This document shows, one piece after another, positions 1 through 11,121 of a stretch of DNA of 64,000 nt. The DNA lies in contig CM043960.1 of NCBI GenBank assembly GCA_014529385.2, positions 122,726,543 to 122,790,542 on the forward strand, given 5' to 3'. The DNA comes from Adiantum capillus-veneris. Taxonomy: Eukaryota; Streptophyta; Polypodiopsida; Polypodiales; Pteridaceae. The notes under the pieces were generated by a model that saw only the letters and a program-made list of their open reading frames with translations, ran no database searches and was not told the origin of the DNA. Position 1 is the stretch's first letter. Each line of letters begins with the position of its first letter. The position numbers and the translations under genes are program-made.

Positions 1-725
1 TCACGCTAGATATCAATGTGAGCTTCCCATTAACCAATGGAAACTGCCTTAATTGGTAAGCCCATCGAGACTTTTTTATTTCTTGGCAGACCCACCAAGC
101 TAAGTTAGAAGCCTGGCTGTCCCATCCAGAAATAAAAAAATCATGGCCGACCATTTTGTACAAAATAAAAAGCTACCATTTTTAGCCTTTTGACTGACGT
201 AGCTATGGTTTTGACTCACTATGATGACTTATGGTATAAGATGGCATCTGCCAGCCATCTAGAAGATGCCTACATGCTGGGGATCGATGTGGGTGGTGGC
301 ACTATGGCAAGAAAATAGATAATTCCCCTTTTACTGTGAGTGGAAGGCTTGCACATGTAGCTCGTGCTATGCAGATAGATGAGTTTCCCTATGATCCAAG
401 AGGAAGATTGTGGTCACTTTTGTAGGTTTATGTCACTTTTTGATGATGCAAGTGTTGAGCATAAATACTCAATTTGGGGTTGGGCCATGATGATAAACCA
501 TTTTTGGCATGTACATAGTGGGTATATGTATATAACTAGTATGGGGCAGTTAGCTAATGGTTGAGTGTGAAGTTGTTGTGTAGGGTTAGATTTAATGTGA
601 AATGTATACATTTTTGCAATAGATTACGTCTATAATATACTTTTTTGAATAAATATTTCTAAAATTAACACTTTATGTTTATTAAAAGTATTTTGGTTGT
701 GTATATTTAGGGCAGCTCTTAGAGT

Positions 726-729
<4 letters not shown>
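1..729. other. Unassigned stretch before the AT-rich island
   Basis: No gene, RNA or mobile-element end is recognised here. Short open frames exist on both strands, the longest about 60 codons, but none carries a familiar motif. Composition becomes strongly AT-rich after about position 600, which may mark the approach to the Helitron-like island. Confidence 0.4.

Positions 730-768
<39 letters not shown>
730..768. repeat. (GA)n microsatellite
   Basis: A pure GA dinucleotide tract of about 39 bases. With the tract at 1312-1355 it brackets the GIY-YIG exon. Confidence 0.95.
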
Positions 769-770
<2 letters not shown>

Positions 771-794
771 GGAAAGAGATAACAACCCTTTAAA

Positions 795-1162
795 TTATAT
801 AAGATCTCTTTTTTTAAGGTAATAGTATTTATTAAAAGAAGAAGGATTTCCGAAAAAAACATTGTATCCATTTGGAGTAATCGATCTAAATTTCTTAATA
901 TAAAGTGTTTCTAAGTGATTTGCTTTGTCCTTTATTGTTGTTGAATTTATAATTTCGATCGTGAACTTTTTGTTGAATGGCTTGTATCTGCTAATGTCAG
1001 TTATCATCAATTTAGTAGGTTGTTTTTTATGTTGTAAAATCCTTCTTTTTAGATTATTCGTTTGTCCAATATATATATATTTATTTATTATACATTGTAA
1101 TTTATAAATAAAAATCTTACTTTTATTTTCTGGAGTTGTTGATTTTCGGGGAGACTTTGTTT
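795..1162 (-). CDS. GIY-YIG endonuclease domain exon
   Basis: An uninterrupted exon of about 122 codons to a TAA at 795-797, entered through a strong splice acceptor (a T-run then ACAG, intron end at 1163). The protein shows the family landmarks in order: an I-Y strand (FIYKLQC), the YIG strand (YIYIGQTNN), the conserved Arg/His helix (LKRRILQH), and the late Glu followed by a Gly-Tyr-Asn turn (LETLYIKKF, then PNGYNVFFG). GIY-YIG nucleases make single-strand or double-strand DNA cuts and occur in homing endonucleases, repair proteins, large DNA viruses and Penelope-like elements. There is no ATG at the head of the open frame, which supports its being an exon. The substrate is unknown. Confidence 0.8.
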
Positions 1163-1310
1163 CTGTAAAAAAAAACAATTAGATTCTTTTAAAATGATTT
1201 TGTATAAACTTTTATGAGTTTTAGTATAAATATATAAGGTATTTAAAATTTATTTAACTTTTTAAAATATAGATTGTTATTTTAAAGTAAACAATGGATT
1301 CACATTTGGG

Positions 1311-1311
<1 letters not shown>

Positions 1312-1355
<44 letters not shown>
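1312..1355. repeat. (GA)n microsatellite within the last intron
   Basis: A GA tract of about 44 bases lying inside the predicted 294-bp intron 1163-1456 of the GIY-YIG gene. It probably explains why this intron is longer than the others. Confidence 0.95.
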
Positions 1356-1358
<3 letters not shown>

Positions 1359-2559
1359 TGAGAATGCATTATTTGACTATGTTGATAATTGATTTAAAAT
1401 ATTATTGAACCTGTTGTATTTGAGTAAAATGTGAATTTTTGAAGTAATAATTGTACCTTGATTGGTGGATGGAATATCTATAGGTATTGAAGTTGATTGC
1501 AAAGATGATTCTATAAACAATGGTATGTAGTTTTTTGTTTAGTTTGAAGAATATAATCACTTATAAATAGAGAAGAAATTCTGATTTTATACCATTGCTT
1601 TGATTCGTAGTAATGAAAAATTTGCAAGTAGTTCCATATTGTCTTCGTACAAATTCCATATCTAGTGATGCTGTAATGCTCTCCAAAGTGATTGGATCTT
1701 GTTTGTTTTTTACGTTGTATAGTTGCTCATACTCTTTTAGAATGATTGAAGCTAGTCTATTATCAAGAGTTTTCAAAGAGTCTAATGGACTGTTGTAGCC
1801 AAAATGCAATAAGTTCATAGCATATGCTGAAATTCCATTTGTGTGTTTATCTAGTAAAGCTTGAGCTTCATATCGCTCAAGCATTATATCTTCATTTGGT
1901 AAATCTTCTTTGAATATCTTAAGAATTCGTATTGTTAGACCTGTAAGGTAATTGTATTTGAATTAATTATATTTGAAATTATGAATAATAGAAGTTATTT
2001 TTTTAAAACATAACCTGAATTATTTACCATCTGCAGGGAGTTCTTTAGTAGTATGTGTTTTTTTCCATGTTTAAAACATATTGTTGGCTACGTCCATATA
2101 TTGTTTTAGCTCATCATAAGATAGTCATCCATAAATGTAATTTATTGGATCACGTCCCGAGATATTTGCATATTTAAGTTGTTTGATTCTTAAGAAGAAG
2201 TTTTCTCTACGTTGCCTTTTTTATTTTCGTTGCTCTTCTTTTTCTTGTAGGTCTATTGTGGCTTTTGCTTTAGCTTTGATAGAATTGAAGACCTAATATA
2301 TTTTAACACAATTTATACATTTAAGGTTATAAATATTGAAGTATGTGATTAGAGATATCAGCTTACCTCCATATTGTTTAGCTTTCAATCTGAAAAATAT
2401 AAAAATGAATTTATCAATAGTTTTTTTAATCAATTTAGTAATAAATTATAGCACTTTAAGTTTGATATAAAATAATTAAGCATACGTTACCTTTGTTTTA
2501 ATCTTTGGAGTATACTTTTGTAAGTCAATAATCTTCATATATATAGTGGTTTATTACTT

Positions 2560-4362
2560 GTATTTAGAAATTGTCGATTGTTATTGAATTCAATATTTTT
2601 ATGTTCTTTCAATTAGTCGAACGAGACAACATGACATATAATAGTCCAGGAGAAAAACATTTTCGAACTATTAACAATGACTTACCAAAGATAGTACATC
2701 CTGGGATTTATGTCTAGTCATTGCATATGCTAGTGTTAGTGGAAAAGATGTTTTATGATACCATGTTCCATTGTATGTCTTTTTTTTATATTTAGATCTT
2801 CTAATAGTTACATTTTGTTGTGTATGATTTACACGTATTATAAGTTTTGTTATAATAGATGTTATATTGTTATATTTAATATCTACGACTGTCCCAAAAG
2901 TTCCATTAGCTATACCTATTGTTAGATCTATGTTTTGTGTAAACATTAATAATGCCCCTATTGCTATTTTGGATAGGGTATGAAATTCTGTATCATTTAT
3001 CCAATGTTGTAGTTCTGGTATATGATGTGCTGTTGTAGATATATCTATATTGAATATATTGGAATGGTTGAATATCTTTAATAATATGAGGTCATTATAG
3101 TATATGACATCTTTATTATGTGTACATAATATAGTTGTGTCTTTATCTATATATTGTTCTAAATCTTTCTCCTATATAAATGTATCTTTTAAGTATTTAT
3201 CTAATTGTGATTTAGATGGTTTACTTTGTGTGATTATATTTAAGAATTCAATAAATTCTGGATATGAACAATGACGTATTGAGGTATATATTGTGTGGTG
3301 TATAGCTAATTTCGAAAATGTAGAATTTGTTATTACACATTTTTGGCATATCAAGTCTTTATTTTTACAATTACATATTGCAGGCAATTGCGCTATATCT
3401 CCAAATAAAAGTAGTTTTTTAGTGTTAAATATTTCTAGCATAGATAAATTACAAGCTTCTGAAATTTGGAGTATAATTTTATGTAATATTTGTGATGTCA
3501 TCATTGAGAATTCATCAATTATAATTACATCAGAAGATCTTATTTTAATTGAACGAATATCATTTGGTTCTAAATTAGAACGAAATAATTGATTTTTATT
3601 AGGTAAACAAAAAAAATAATGTGAAGTACGTGCTAATCGACTAAGTCTTGTAGCTGCTACTTCTGTGGTTGCTGTAAGGAGGACTCGTATGTTTTTGGTT
3701 ATACATTTAAATGTGATATATTGAATTAGAAACGTTTTCCCAAATCCAGGTATTCCATTTATTATATGTAACCCACCTGATTTTTCAAAAATTTTATTGT
3801 ATATTAGTTATTGCTCTTTAGTCAAAGTTGTATTTTCTATGTGTTTAAGCTCTTGTAAATGTATTATTGGATCATATTGATTCTCTCCTACAGTTTTAAT
3901 ATTGGTCTGTTCTTCTAAATTATGTATGGGATGCATTTGAAGTATTTGATTTGTAATTTGTTGTTTAGATTCATCGATTAATAGATGTAATTGAGAATAA
4001 TTTCCAACTAGATTCTCTATGTCTTGTTCATTCTTTATTATTTGTCGTATTTGACATTCTAAAAAGTAACATTTTTCTGTGCTGTTAATTAAGATTAATT
4101 CTTTTTCATTACGAAAATGTATATGTTTTAATAGAATAGTAAAAGAAAAACCTTCCATTTGATGGACAGGGTGGAAATCGGTAAATTTTACTAATTGTTT
4201 ATACTCTTCTATTTCATTTCCAAATAAATCATGCATTTTACATATCTTCTTTGTTGTATGCTTGAGTATTTTGTTAATTCTATAGTGATGAAAGTATGAA
4301 TAAAATGTTAAGCTCTCCAATTCTAATGGTCTTGTTGTATATAGATCAATTGGATGTAGTAT
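2560..4362 (-). pseudogene. Helitron helicase part (Pif1-like, superfamily 1)
   Basis: One reading frame runs from about 4362 to 2671, broken only by TAA at 3808-3810 and TAG at 3172-3174. A frame change then leads to the final motif. Visible motifs: Walker A GIPGFGKT (about 3740), motif Ia ATTEVAATRL, Walker B IIIDEFSMM (about 3510), motif III LLLFGDIAQLPAI (about 3400), the TIGIANGTFG region (about 2900), FPLTLAYAMTRHKSQ (about 2720), and the last motif LLYVMLSRS in another frame (about 2620-2645). In Helitrons this 5'-3' helicase unwinds DNA during rolling-circle transposition and is normally fused to Rep. The lesions make this copy inactive. Confidence 0.85.
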
Positions 4363-4367
4363 AGAGG

Positions 4368-6561
4368 TTAAAAGAATTTGTATATATTTTTGTCTTTTTT
4401 AGGAGGTGAACAGTTTATATAAGTTACCTTTTCTGATTTTTTTATGATTGGTATCTCTAAACACACCATGGCTGCTTCGGTTGCTGATATTGGTTTTGTT
4501 AATACATAAGAAGATATTAGTTTGAGTTTTGTATCATCAATATTATTTAATCCTAATGTTTTTGCTGTTTCTAAATCGATATCTATTTTTCCTATAGGTT
4601 CTGATTTCAATGCATATTTTAGTAAGTAATATGATAATCCTGTATTGGTTACTTTTTGAATATTCATATGGGCTTGCCATAACAATAATACTCCTGCATG
4701 ATAAGGGACCACATTTCTGTGTTCTAATGTTGGTCTATAATAAAGCCATCGTTGAGTTTGTTCATGAATAATTGGCTTAGGATTACTTTGAATATCATAT
4801 GGAAATTCATATTTACATTTGATTTTTTTATTTTGTAATTCTATTTTATGTATTTGTTTTTTGATAACTAAGTTATGCAATTTATATTCAATTGATGTTG
4901 GATCAAATTTATTTATTGTATGTGAATAAGGTATATGGCTATCTATCTCTAAAGATATTCGATCGATATCGTTTGAATCTACCGATAGCATTATATGTGC
5001 ATGTGGTGAACCTCTATTTTGTATCTCATATTGTATTAGATAGTGGTTGATGGTACCTAATAATCCATTAGGAATAAATATATGTATTTGTTTAAAAATG
5101 TATGTAATCGTTTGTGAAAAATCATCATGCACTCGGCTGGACAATCTGTCCATTTGAGTTTTAAGTCTATCTTTTGGATAAATTTTTCTAAATCTTCTAT
5201 TTCTACCCATCTACTAGAGGATACTTCGTCACAAGTTAGGGTTAAGAAGAAGTTAGGTAAACCAAATGACTCTACCATGTATAATAAATCTTTTAAATTC
5301 TTACGATACCATGATGGAGAGCCTGGAATTGAATAAGAGATATTGTGTTTTATGATATAACGTATGGTATCTAGATCAGATGCATGTGGATTTTTTAGTT
5401 TGAATTTATCTATATCTGATTGTAGCATTGTTAAATTTGTTGAATTTGCTATTATCAAAGCTTGACGTAGTTGGTACATCATCAATAAGTATGGCTTGTA
5501 TAAAGTGAATATTGAGAAGAATGAGGCTATTCTCATTTTTAGATATGTATGAAATTTTAAAGCTCCATCATGAGCTCCATATCCTAATGAAAATAGAAAT
5601 GGAAATAGGGCTTTCTCTATTGTAATATCTTCTAAATTAGATACTCCATCTAAACTTGCATATAAGTTAATGATTTTTTTATTATTTAATCTTTCATACA
5701 TAACCCCACCATGAGATAACTTACCTATTTTGTATTGTGATTTTAGTTGTGTGTTGTTTACTTGATCTAAGATACCTAAATAATTTGTATTGTGTGCTAC
5801 TTATGTCATAAGGAGAAGATGATGCATGTTTGTTTAGTAAAGTAGTAATTGCATTAGAAGGAATTATAGGAAACTAAAGTTTTTTGTGGTTGTTCATATA
5901 TAGTATATAATTTTTTTACTAATTGATTATTTTTTACTAAAAAGAGCAATAGTGTGTTTATGTCATGTGAGTTTTTTACTAGAATGTTTAATAAATCATT
6001 ACTATTTTGATATGAAAATAGAGGATTATCTAATAATGATCTTTGTTCTATATTATGTATGGCTATAGATGTTATCTTTTTACTGATATTTAAAGAGATA
6101 TCTAAAGTAGATAGCATTTGTACTTCATGTACATTCATTGTTAGTATTTTTTTTATATAAGTCGGGTGATAAGTTACCCAATATTTTCCTCTAATGTTGT
6201 TTTGAAAACATTTGGAGCAGTTATAAATTTCTATATTGTCTTGTTTGTTATTTTGAAATGATGTTAGATATGGATTAGATAATTCATATCCTCGTAAATA
6301 GGTATTTGTTTTTTCTATATATTTTAAGTTTTGTTTTTCATACTTAAAAAATAAGTTTTCACAATTGGAACAATATTTATATGATTTGATCGAATTAGAA
6401 CAAATATTTACCCATGAATCAAAATCTAAATTAAAAATGTCAAAAGTTGGAAGTAAGTTTGTTTTTCTACGTAAATGTCCTATAATCTTGGTATGCTTTG
6501 CTTTTTGTTTTAGTTTGGATGCTTTCTTCGTGGGTAATAGTTTATTTGTTTTCATCTTCAA
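4368..6561 (-). pseudogene. Helitron Rep part (HUH/Tyr replication initiator)
   Basis: Three overlapping frames (6561-5854, about 5720-5057, 5210-4368) together cover a Helitron N-terminal region and Rep. The N-terminus has paired CX2C motifs (YCSNC and CSKC), as in Helitron zinc-binding regions. The middle has FFLTLTCDE, the conserved strand before the catalytic core. The metal-binding HUH motif is NRGSPHAHIML (about 5000-5030), and the catalytic tyrosines sit in YYLLKYALK (about 4610-4640), matching the family YYxxKY pattern. Rep nicks single-stranded DNA and covalently joins its 5' end. At least two frameshifts (near 5140 and near 5720-5850) interrupt it, and another separates it from the helicase at about 4365. 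Confidence 0.87.
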
Positions 6562-6599
6562 TTACGTATTGTTTATTATTAGTTTGTATATTTGGTGAC

Positions 6600-6889
6600 A
6601 TTAAGATTTCATTATATTTATATCGATATGTATATTATTTGTATTGAGCTTAGACTAATATTCTAATTTGGAAAGAAAATCTTTTTGATCTTATTGTGGT
6701 TATCAAAATATTAATATTAAAATCTGTTTTTATATGTGTGTTTAAAATATTCTTAAATATGACATACCTTGTGTTATAGTCAAATGTTAAGTTCCTTTGT
6801 AGATGTTGAAGAGCTTCTTGTAAACTAGTAAATGGTAAAACTTAAGAAGTTAGAATATAGAGTTATATATAATTTGATGCTAATTACGA
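6600..6889. other. AT-rich flank of the Helitron-like island
   Basis: Just upstream (in minus-strand sense) of the Rep gene. It should contain the 5' end of the element if one survives, but I see no clear terminus or gene. Confidence 0.4.
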
Positions 6890-7310
6890 AAAAGGAATGA
6901 TAAGAGAACAATGCTTGACCAGCTTTGGTAAAGATTTGATTGACATGTGTGGCATTTGATATACTTTTGACAACACACAAGTTCTTGGTAAGCTTTATGT
7001 TTGCAATGCTATCTCTTGGACTCCACTTATCTCAAGGTATATGCAAGGCCAGGGTGAAAGCCCTATTCTATTTTTATAAAAGAAAAGCAAAGGAAAACAT
7101 CTCTCCTAATCACTAATCCTTGCATTTGGAAGGAATGTGGCATCATACAAGAAATCAACCAAGGAAACAAGAAGTCGACCAAGGAAAAAGATTCAAGATC
7201 TGATGAAAAACAACATAATACTTGACAAAGCTTTGATTGACATGTATACCAAATCATACCATAAGCTGATATGTGGTGGATCAACTTCAGAAATTGACGC
7301 ATTGCAGACT
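6890..7310 (+). pseudogene. PPR protein relic
   Basis: Plus-strand frames spell degenerate plant PPR units: an LIDM block at about 6940, then KLYVCNAISWTPLIS and YMQGQGE (about 6990-7055), then CIWKECGIIQEINQG (about 7120-7165), then NNIILDKALIDMYTKS (about 7205-7260). These correspond to the repeated phrases of PLS-type plant PPR proteins, which bind RNA in plastids and mitochondria. Frames shift between blocks and TGA/TAG stops interrupt them, so this is a relic. No start, transit peptide or DYW end is visible. Confidence 0.7.
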
Positions 7311-8042
7311 CACTGAACTTGGTCTAGATTCACTTTATGTTTTTCAGTGCATTTTCGGGAATCAGCTTTGCGATTTGATCGGGTACACATCTCGTATCTG
7401 ATAAACGACGGATCAGCTCATTCCTCTGGTCCATGATGACAAGATCCTTCAACTACAGACAATTGGTTCACCTCCATCAAGCTGCTTGTGAGGACACAAG
7501 CACGTTTTAAAAAAACGGGGAGTAGATGGAAGCGGGACCAGATAGTATTGTAATGTGTCCGGACAAAGGAAAATGAGTATAAAAGGGAGCCTTGGGCTAA
7601 ATTTATGTGGGGGGAGGGAACTTGAGGAAGCGGTACGTTTATGAAGGAAGCCAGCTATGGCGACCTTGATGTACAAAAAGAGCTGTGGTCAATCTCGTAG
7701 TCAAAGAGAGTAGGAGTTGGATTTAGAGGTTGTACTCTCACTTTACCTTTAGGGTCATTTGAATACACCTGTGTTTTTCTATCTCTTTGGACATGTCAGA
7801 TAATTTGGTTACACAAGAGCATCTACATGGACTTAGGGAGGTGCGTTTGACAAGTGTACTATTTTTGCAACAAGAAGGCAGCGCTTAGCTTTTTAACCCT
7901 AAATCTTGCCTTCCACACCAAATCGCCTTGCCGATCCTGTTCCTCTTTAGAACATCAGATTTCAGCCATACTTTTACTGCTACTTTCTCTGTTTTACGGG
8001 GAACAGAGACCTGAAAACGGCCATTTCGTGTTACTATGCCCT
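7311..8042. other. Unassigned stretch
   Basis: No recognised coding motif or mobile-element end. A few open frames of 60 to 80 codons are present on both strands without family resemblance. Confidence 0.35.
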
Positions 8043-10032
8043 CTACACCGTGTCGCTTAGTCTTCTTCGACGAGGGGGAATTCCTCGGCCATCCCTTGCC
8101 CGGGTCAACATGCAATCCAACTCCAACTGACATATATCACCGCACTGCATAGACATTCGTTGGCCCCTCGGCTCAGCCCGATATTCCACTATTGCCATAC
8201 TTTCTTGACTAATGATTCCTCGAGGAGGAACCCATCGACCGTCTAGTGTTTTTTTGAGTCCCAAAACCATCCACATTCCACCTCGGAATGGCTTGCATCC
8301 ACACCTCACCTGCCCCAGCCTCGAGGCAACCTGATCTGAGCTTCCCCATGGAGCATTTCCCTGCGAAGACCAGCAGGAGCATGCTTACAACCAAAATGAA
8401 CAGCCAGGCAATCAAGTTGTATGCACCAGCAATCCAACTCTGCATCCTTTTTCCCAGATCCCACACGACACCATTCTGCGCATTTGCCTTTCCGATTAAT
8501 AGCATTCGGGGGTTGATCCTCTCGACTACAAGACCCTTGTTGTCTTTCCCATTATACCTACCAGGGAACTCGCATAATTGCACCATCAGCAAGCCCTGCT
8601 CAGCCACATTGAGTAACCCGCCAAGGGTCTCCCTATCCACAAACCTAGATAGCCCAGGTCGCCATCCATGACTTTTACAGCAGTCCACTTTAATAAGCAT
8701 TACAGAGCCCTTGCTTACTGTATGAGAAACAACTTTCCCTTTATTCGCACCGTTGGTTAGGTGGGTCCGAGACCTTATGCTTAACGGCCAACTGGCCGCC
8801 TTGTTCCATGCTGCTTCCAGTGAGCATCAGGTTCCAATACCAACAAACGAGTAAAAAACAAACTGTGGGTTCCATATCCCAAAACCCCAAAGTACTGACA
8901 TTTTTGAGAAAAAATTTGGACCAAACTATTATATCCTTGCATCTCACTCGGCTTTCTAGCCCGAATATTATCTGTCCATGTCATCTGGACCATCGGGGGG
9001 GGGGTAGTCCGATGTATTGCAAGACGCCTCGCATCTTCTGGTAATTCACCTCGTAGAGGAAAAATCTCATGGCCATGTATGGCTTGCATTCGAACCAGCC
9101 CCTTCTGATCCATTAGGAGCAACACGTGTTTTTTTACCTCATGTTTAGCAAGACCAGAAAACGGCTCTAATCCTTTGGGCTAAATTTCGGCGGATTCAAT
9201 GAGTGTGATGTCCTTTGGGATGGGGAATTGATGGCCTACGAGCCAGATGGGAAGATTGCGGGCTACTTAAGTGAAACTGATAATAAGGAGCGTCAGGTGG
9301 AGCCTGTCGACTCTCTCCCCTCAGACAATGGGGAATTGCCAGTGTGCGTGAACATGCATGACTACCAGCCAACTCGCATAACTGCACCATCAGCAAGCCC
9401 TGCTTGAGGCGTAGTGGATGGTCCTGAAGAGTACTCACAAAATGGGACCCATAACACTCACCCCTCCCCCAAAAAAGCTCAATGTCCTCATGGAGTGCCT
9501 CTACATTCTCCAAGAAGTCATAGGCCTCATCCTCGGAACGTGGTGTATAGTTTTGAACACCATGCACAAGCATATACCTAGTGTCGTTTCCTGCCATAAA
9601 CTGAGTCCACGCGATCAGCCCAAGGGAGTCGCTTGGCTGCCATCCCCACATTCTGGAGTCGCACATCGATGCACTGCCTTGCTGGCCGCAATAAGTGTAC
9701 TGTTCATCTGCTGCCTGGCTGCCATGAGTCCAATGACTCAATCTTAGCCAACACCTTCTAGTGAGCAGAAGTCCGTGCATGCTCACTCGCCACGCATACC
9801 CCTTATCCTCACTGATCTTGTATTCCCTTGTTGTGGATCCAAGCCAGGCAACTTTCCAGATAAAGCAACCCGGGCGAGGCGGGGGCTGGTGTTCACAGGA
9901 GCCCGCATTCTCGCATAACAAGTTCTTTCCTACATCAGATATGTCTTCTTCGTTTGTCCATGTCGCATTTCTTACACTGTTAATCACCTGTGAGCCTGCT
10001 CGTGGCTGCAAAGCCCTTTGAGCATCAACCAT
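8043..10032 (-). pseudogene. Unrecognised gene family, copy A
   Basis: Minus-strand open pieces include 10032-9196 (278 codons, the longest), 9125-8781, 8700-8209 and 8309-8043. They align by eye with copies B and C: for example LIGKANAQNGVVWDLG here against LIGKVNAHCDFIWDPG in copy C, and MDQKGLVRM (about 9100) against MDQKVMTRM. The 10032-9196 piece contains ALQPRAGSQVINSVRNATW, whose VISSVRNAT counterpart lies near 15000. I do not recognise the family. It has few Cys, several Trp-rich patches and no obvious membrane segments. Different blocks sit in different frames, so this copy is probably broken or split by unseen introns. Confidence 0.5.
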
Positions 10033-10204
10033 ACCATAAGCATTACCACCATCAGTGTGCCCCCCTACATATATTGGAGTTCCATGCCCAGTTTCGCCAC
10101 TTTCAAAGTCGATTACCCTGATCGTTCATGCGTATTGTTGTACCAGACAGCCTACTCGCTGTGCTGAGCAGGCGTCTTCTCAGCAAGAACCCGCAGTACC
10201 TCCC

Positions 10205-10460
10205 CTCACTTGGCGTTTTCAGCCTTGCTTGATCACCATCAACATTCAGCCTAGCGTTTTCAGTTCCCTCCACCACCCACAGCCTCTGGCGTTTCCAGTG
10301 TTGGCATCGCCTACAGTCTCCCCTAGCTTGGCGTTTTCCATTGCTACCATCGCCAGCACTTCCAGTTGCGTAGCGTTTTTGCTAGTATCATCCACATTTG
10401 CCAGTGTTTTGGTTTTCAGCCCATTCCGCAGCAGAAGAAGCAGCGTTTCAGTGGTCAAGA
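10205..10460. repeat. Degenerate ~40-bp minisatellite with GCGTTTTC core
   Basis: A core of the form [AG]GCGTTTTC recurs at about 10212, 10253, 10288, 10330, 10372, 10403 and 10442, a spacing of 31 to 42 bases, mostly 41 or 42. The sequence between cores is C-rich and also partly repeated (CACC, CCATC). Confidence 0.65.
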
Positions 10461-11100
10461 AGGTAGCAGATTCAGCCCTAGTTGGTTGCAGAAGATAGCC
10501 ATTTTCAGCCCTCGAAAACGCAGCCAAAACAGTCATTTTCAGCCACCGAAACAGCCCCAAATTTCAGCAGTTAGAAGACTGTAGATTTCAGCCCTAAAAT
10601 CGTCGTCGTCGTCACCATCGTCGTCATCGACATAGTCCCAAATCGCATCAGTCCATTGCATGGTCATTGTACCACTTTGTGCAATCGTAAGTAGACCACT
10701 CTTGCCGACGAGAGTGGGGCCTTCGGAGGAGGGTTTTACAACCTCTCTGGTGTCGTATCTCTCTTCTCTTTTTCTCTCAGTCTCGTACACTTGCACGCAC
10801 AGTGTCCACTCACTTTGTTCGTGACCACAACATTCTCCATTAAGAACGGAAGGCTCTCCCTTCCATAAGAACTAAAAGGAACCTTGAGCAAATATGGATC
10901 ACTCATCTTGAGAAAAACAACATTCATTCCGCTGCAACTTACAAGTGGGGATCTGGGTCAAGTTACCTGATCCTAATCGAAGCAAGAAAGAGCATTTGGA
11001 ACCACTAGGCAAGATAGCAGACGATTATGGTACTCGGAATGAGCATGAGGCTGAGCCCTGTTCAGCAGCCCTAGAGTTGAGGAAGGAACAATAGAGGAAC
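10461..11100. other. Unassigned stretch with a GTC-type trinucleotide tract
   Basis: Contains an imperfect (CGT)n/(GTC)n tract at about 10595-10635, which gives acidic runs in the minus frame. No gene is recognised. Confidence 0.4.
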
Positions 11101-11121
11101 CGCGAATTTTTTTTGTACTAG

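Larger units (their letters stand above)
795..2372 (-). pseudogene. Five-exon gene with C-terminal GIY-YIG nuclease domain
   Basis: A gene model built by hand with exons 2372-2367, 2292-2028, 1940-1593, 1510-1457 and 1162-795. All four introns (74, 87, 82 and 294 bp) begin GT and end AG on the minus strand, and the phases join without conflict into about 346 codons. The last exon carries the GIY-YIG domain. The region before it (about 220 residues, lysine-rich then helical-looking) matches nothing I know. Exon 2 has three in-frame stops, at 2221-2223 (TAA), 2125-2127 (TGA) and 2071-2073 (TAA), so this copy is probably not functional as a full protein. The start at 2372 is uncertain: an ATG at 2538 with a donor at 2490 could add exons. 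Same strand as, and directly downstream of, the Helitron helicase. Confidence 0.55.
795..6561 (-). mobile_element. Helitron-like rolling-circle element (decayed, AT-rich)
   Basis: Reading on the minus strand from 6561 downward there is a Cys-rich N-terminal region, a Helitron-type replication-initiator domain, a Pif1-family helicase and then a separate GIY-YIG gene. The Rep plus helicase order is diagnostic of Helitrons. The block is much richer in A and T than the sequence after 7 kb, and its codon use follows that bias. I could not fix the termini (a 5' TC end and a 3' hairpin followed by CTRR), so the coordinates are those of the coding content. Frameshifts and stops show that the replicase is dead in this copy. 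Whether the GIY-YIG gene is cargo of the Helitron or a neighbour is inference. Confidence 0.75.

Noticed and set aside
2491-2538. First exon of the GIY-YIG gene starting at ATG 2538
   Set aside because: Possible (GTAACG donor, phase 0), but it needs a 15-nt microexon with a weak acceptor; left out of the main model.
795-6561. An integrated giant-virus segment in place of a Helitron
   Set aside because: AT-richness and a GIY-YIG gene fit large DNA viruses, but the Rep HUH/Tyr plus Pif1 order is Helitron-specific and no viral capsid, polymerase or packaging gene is present.
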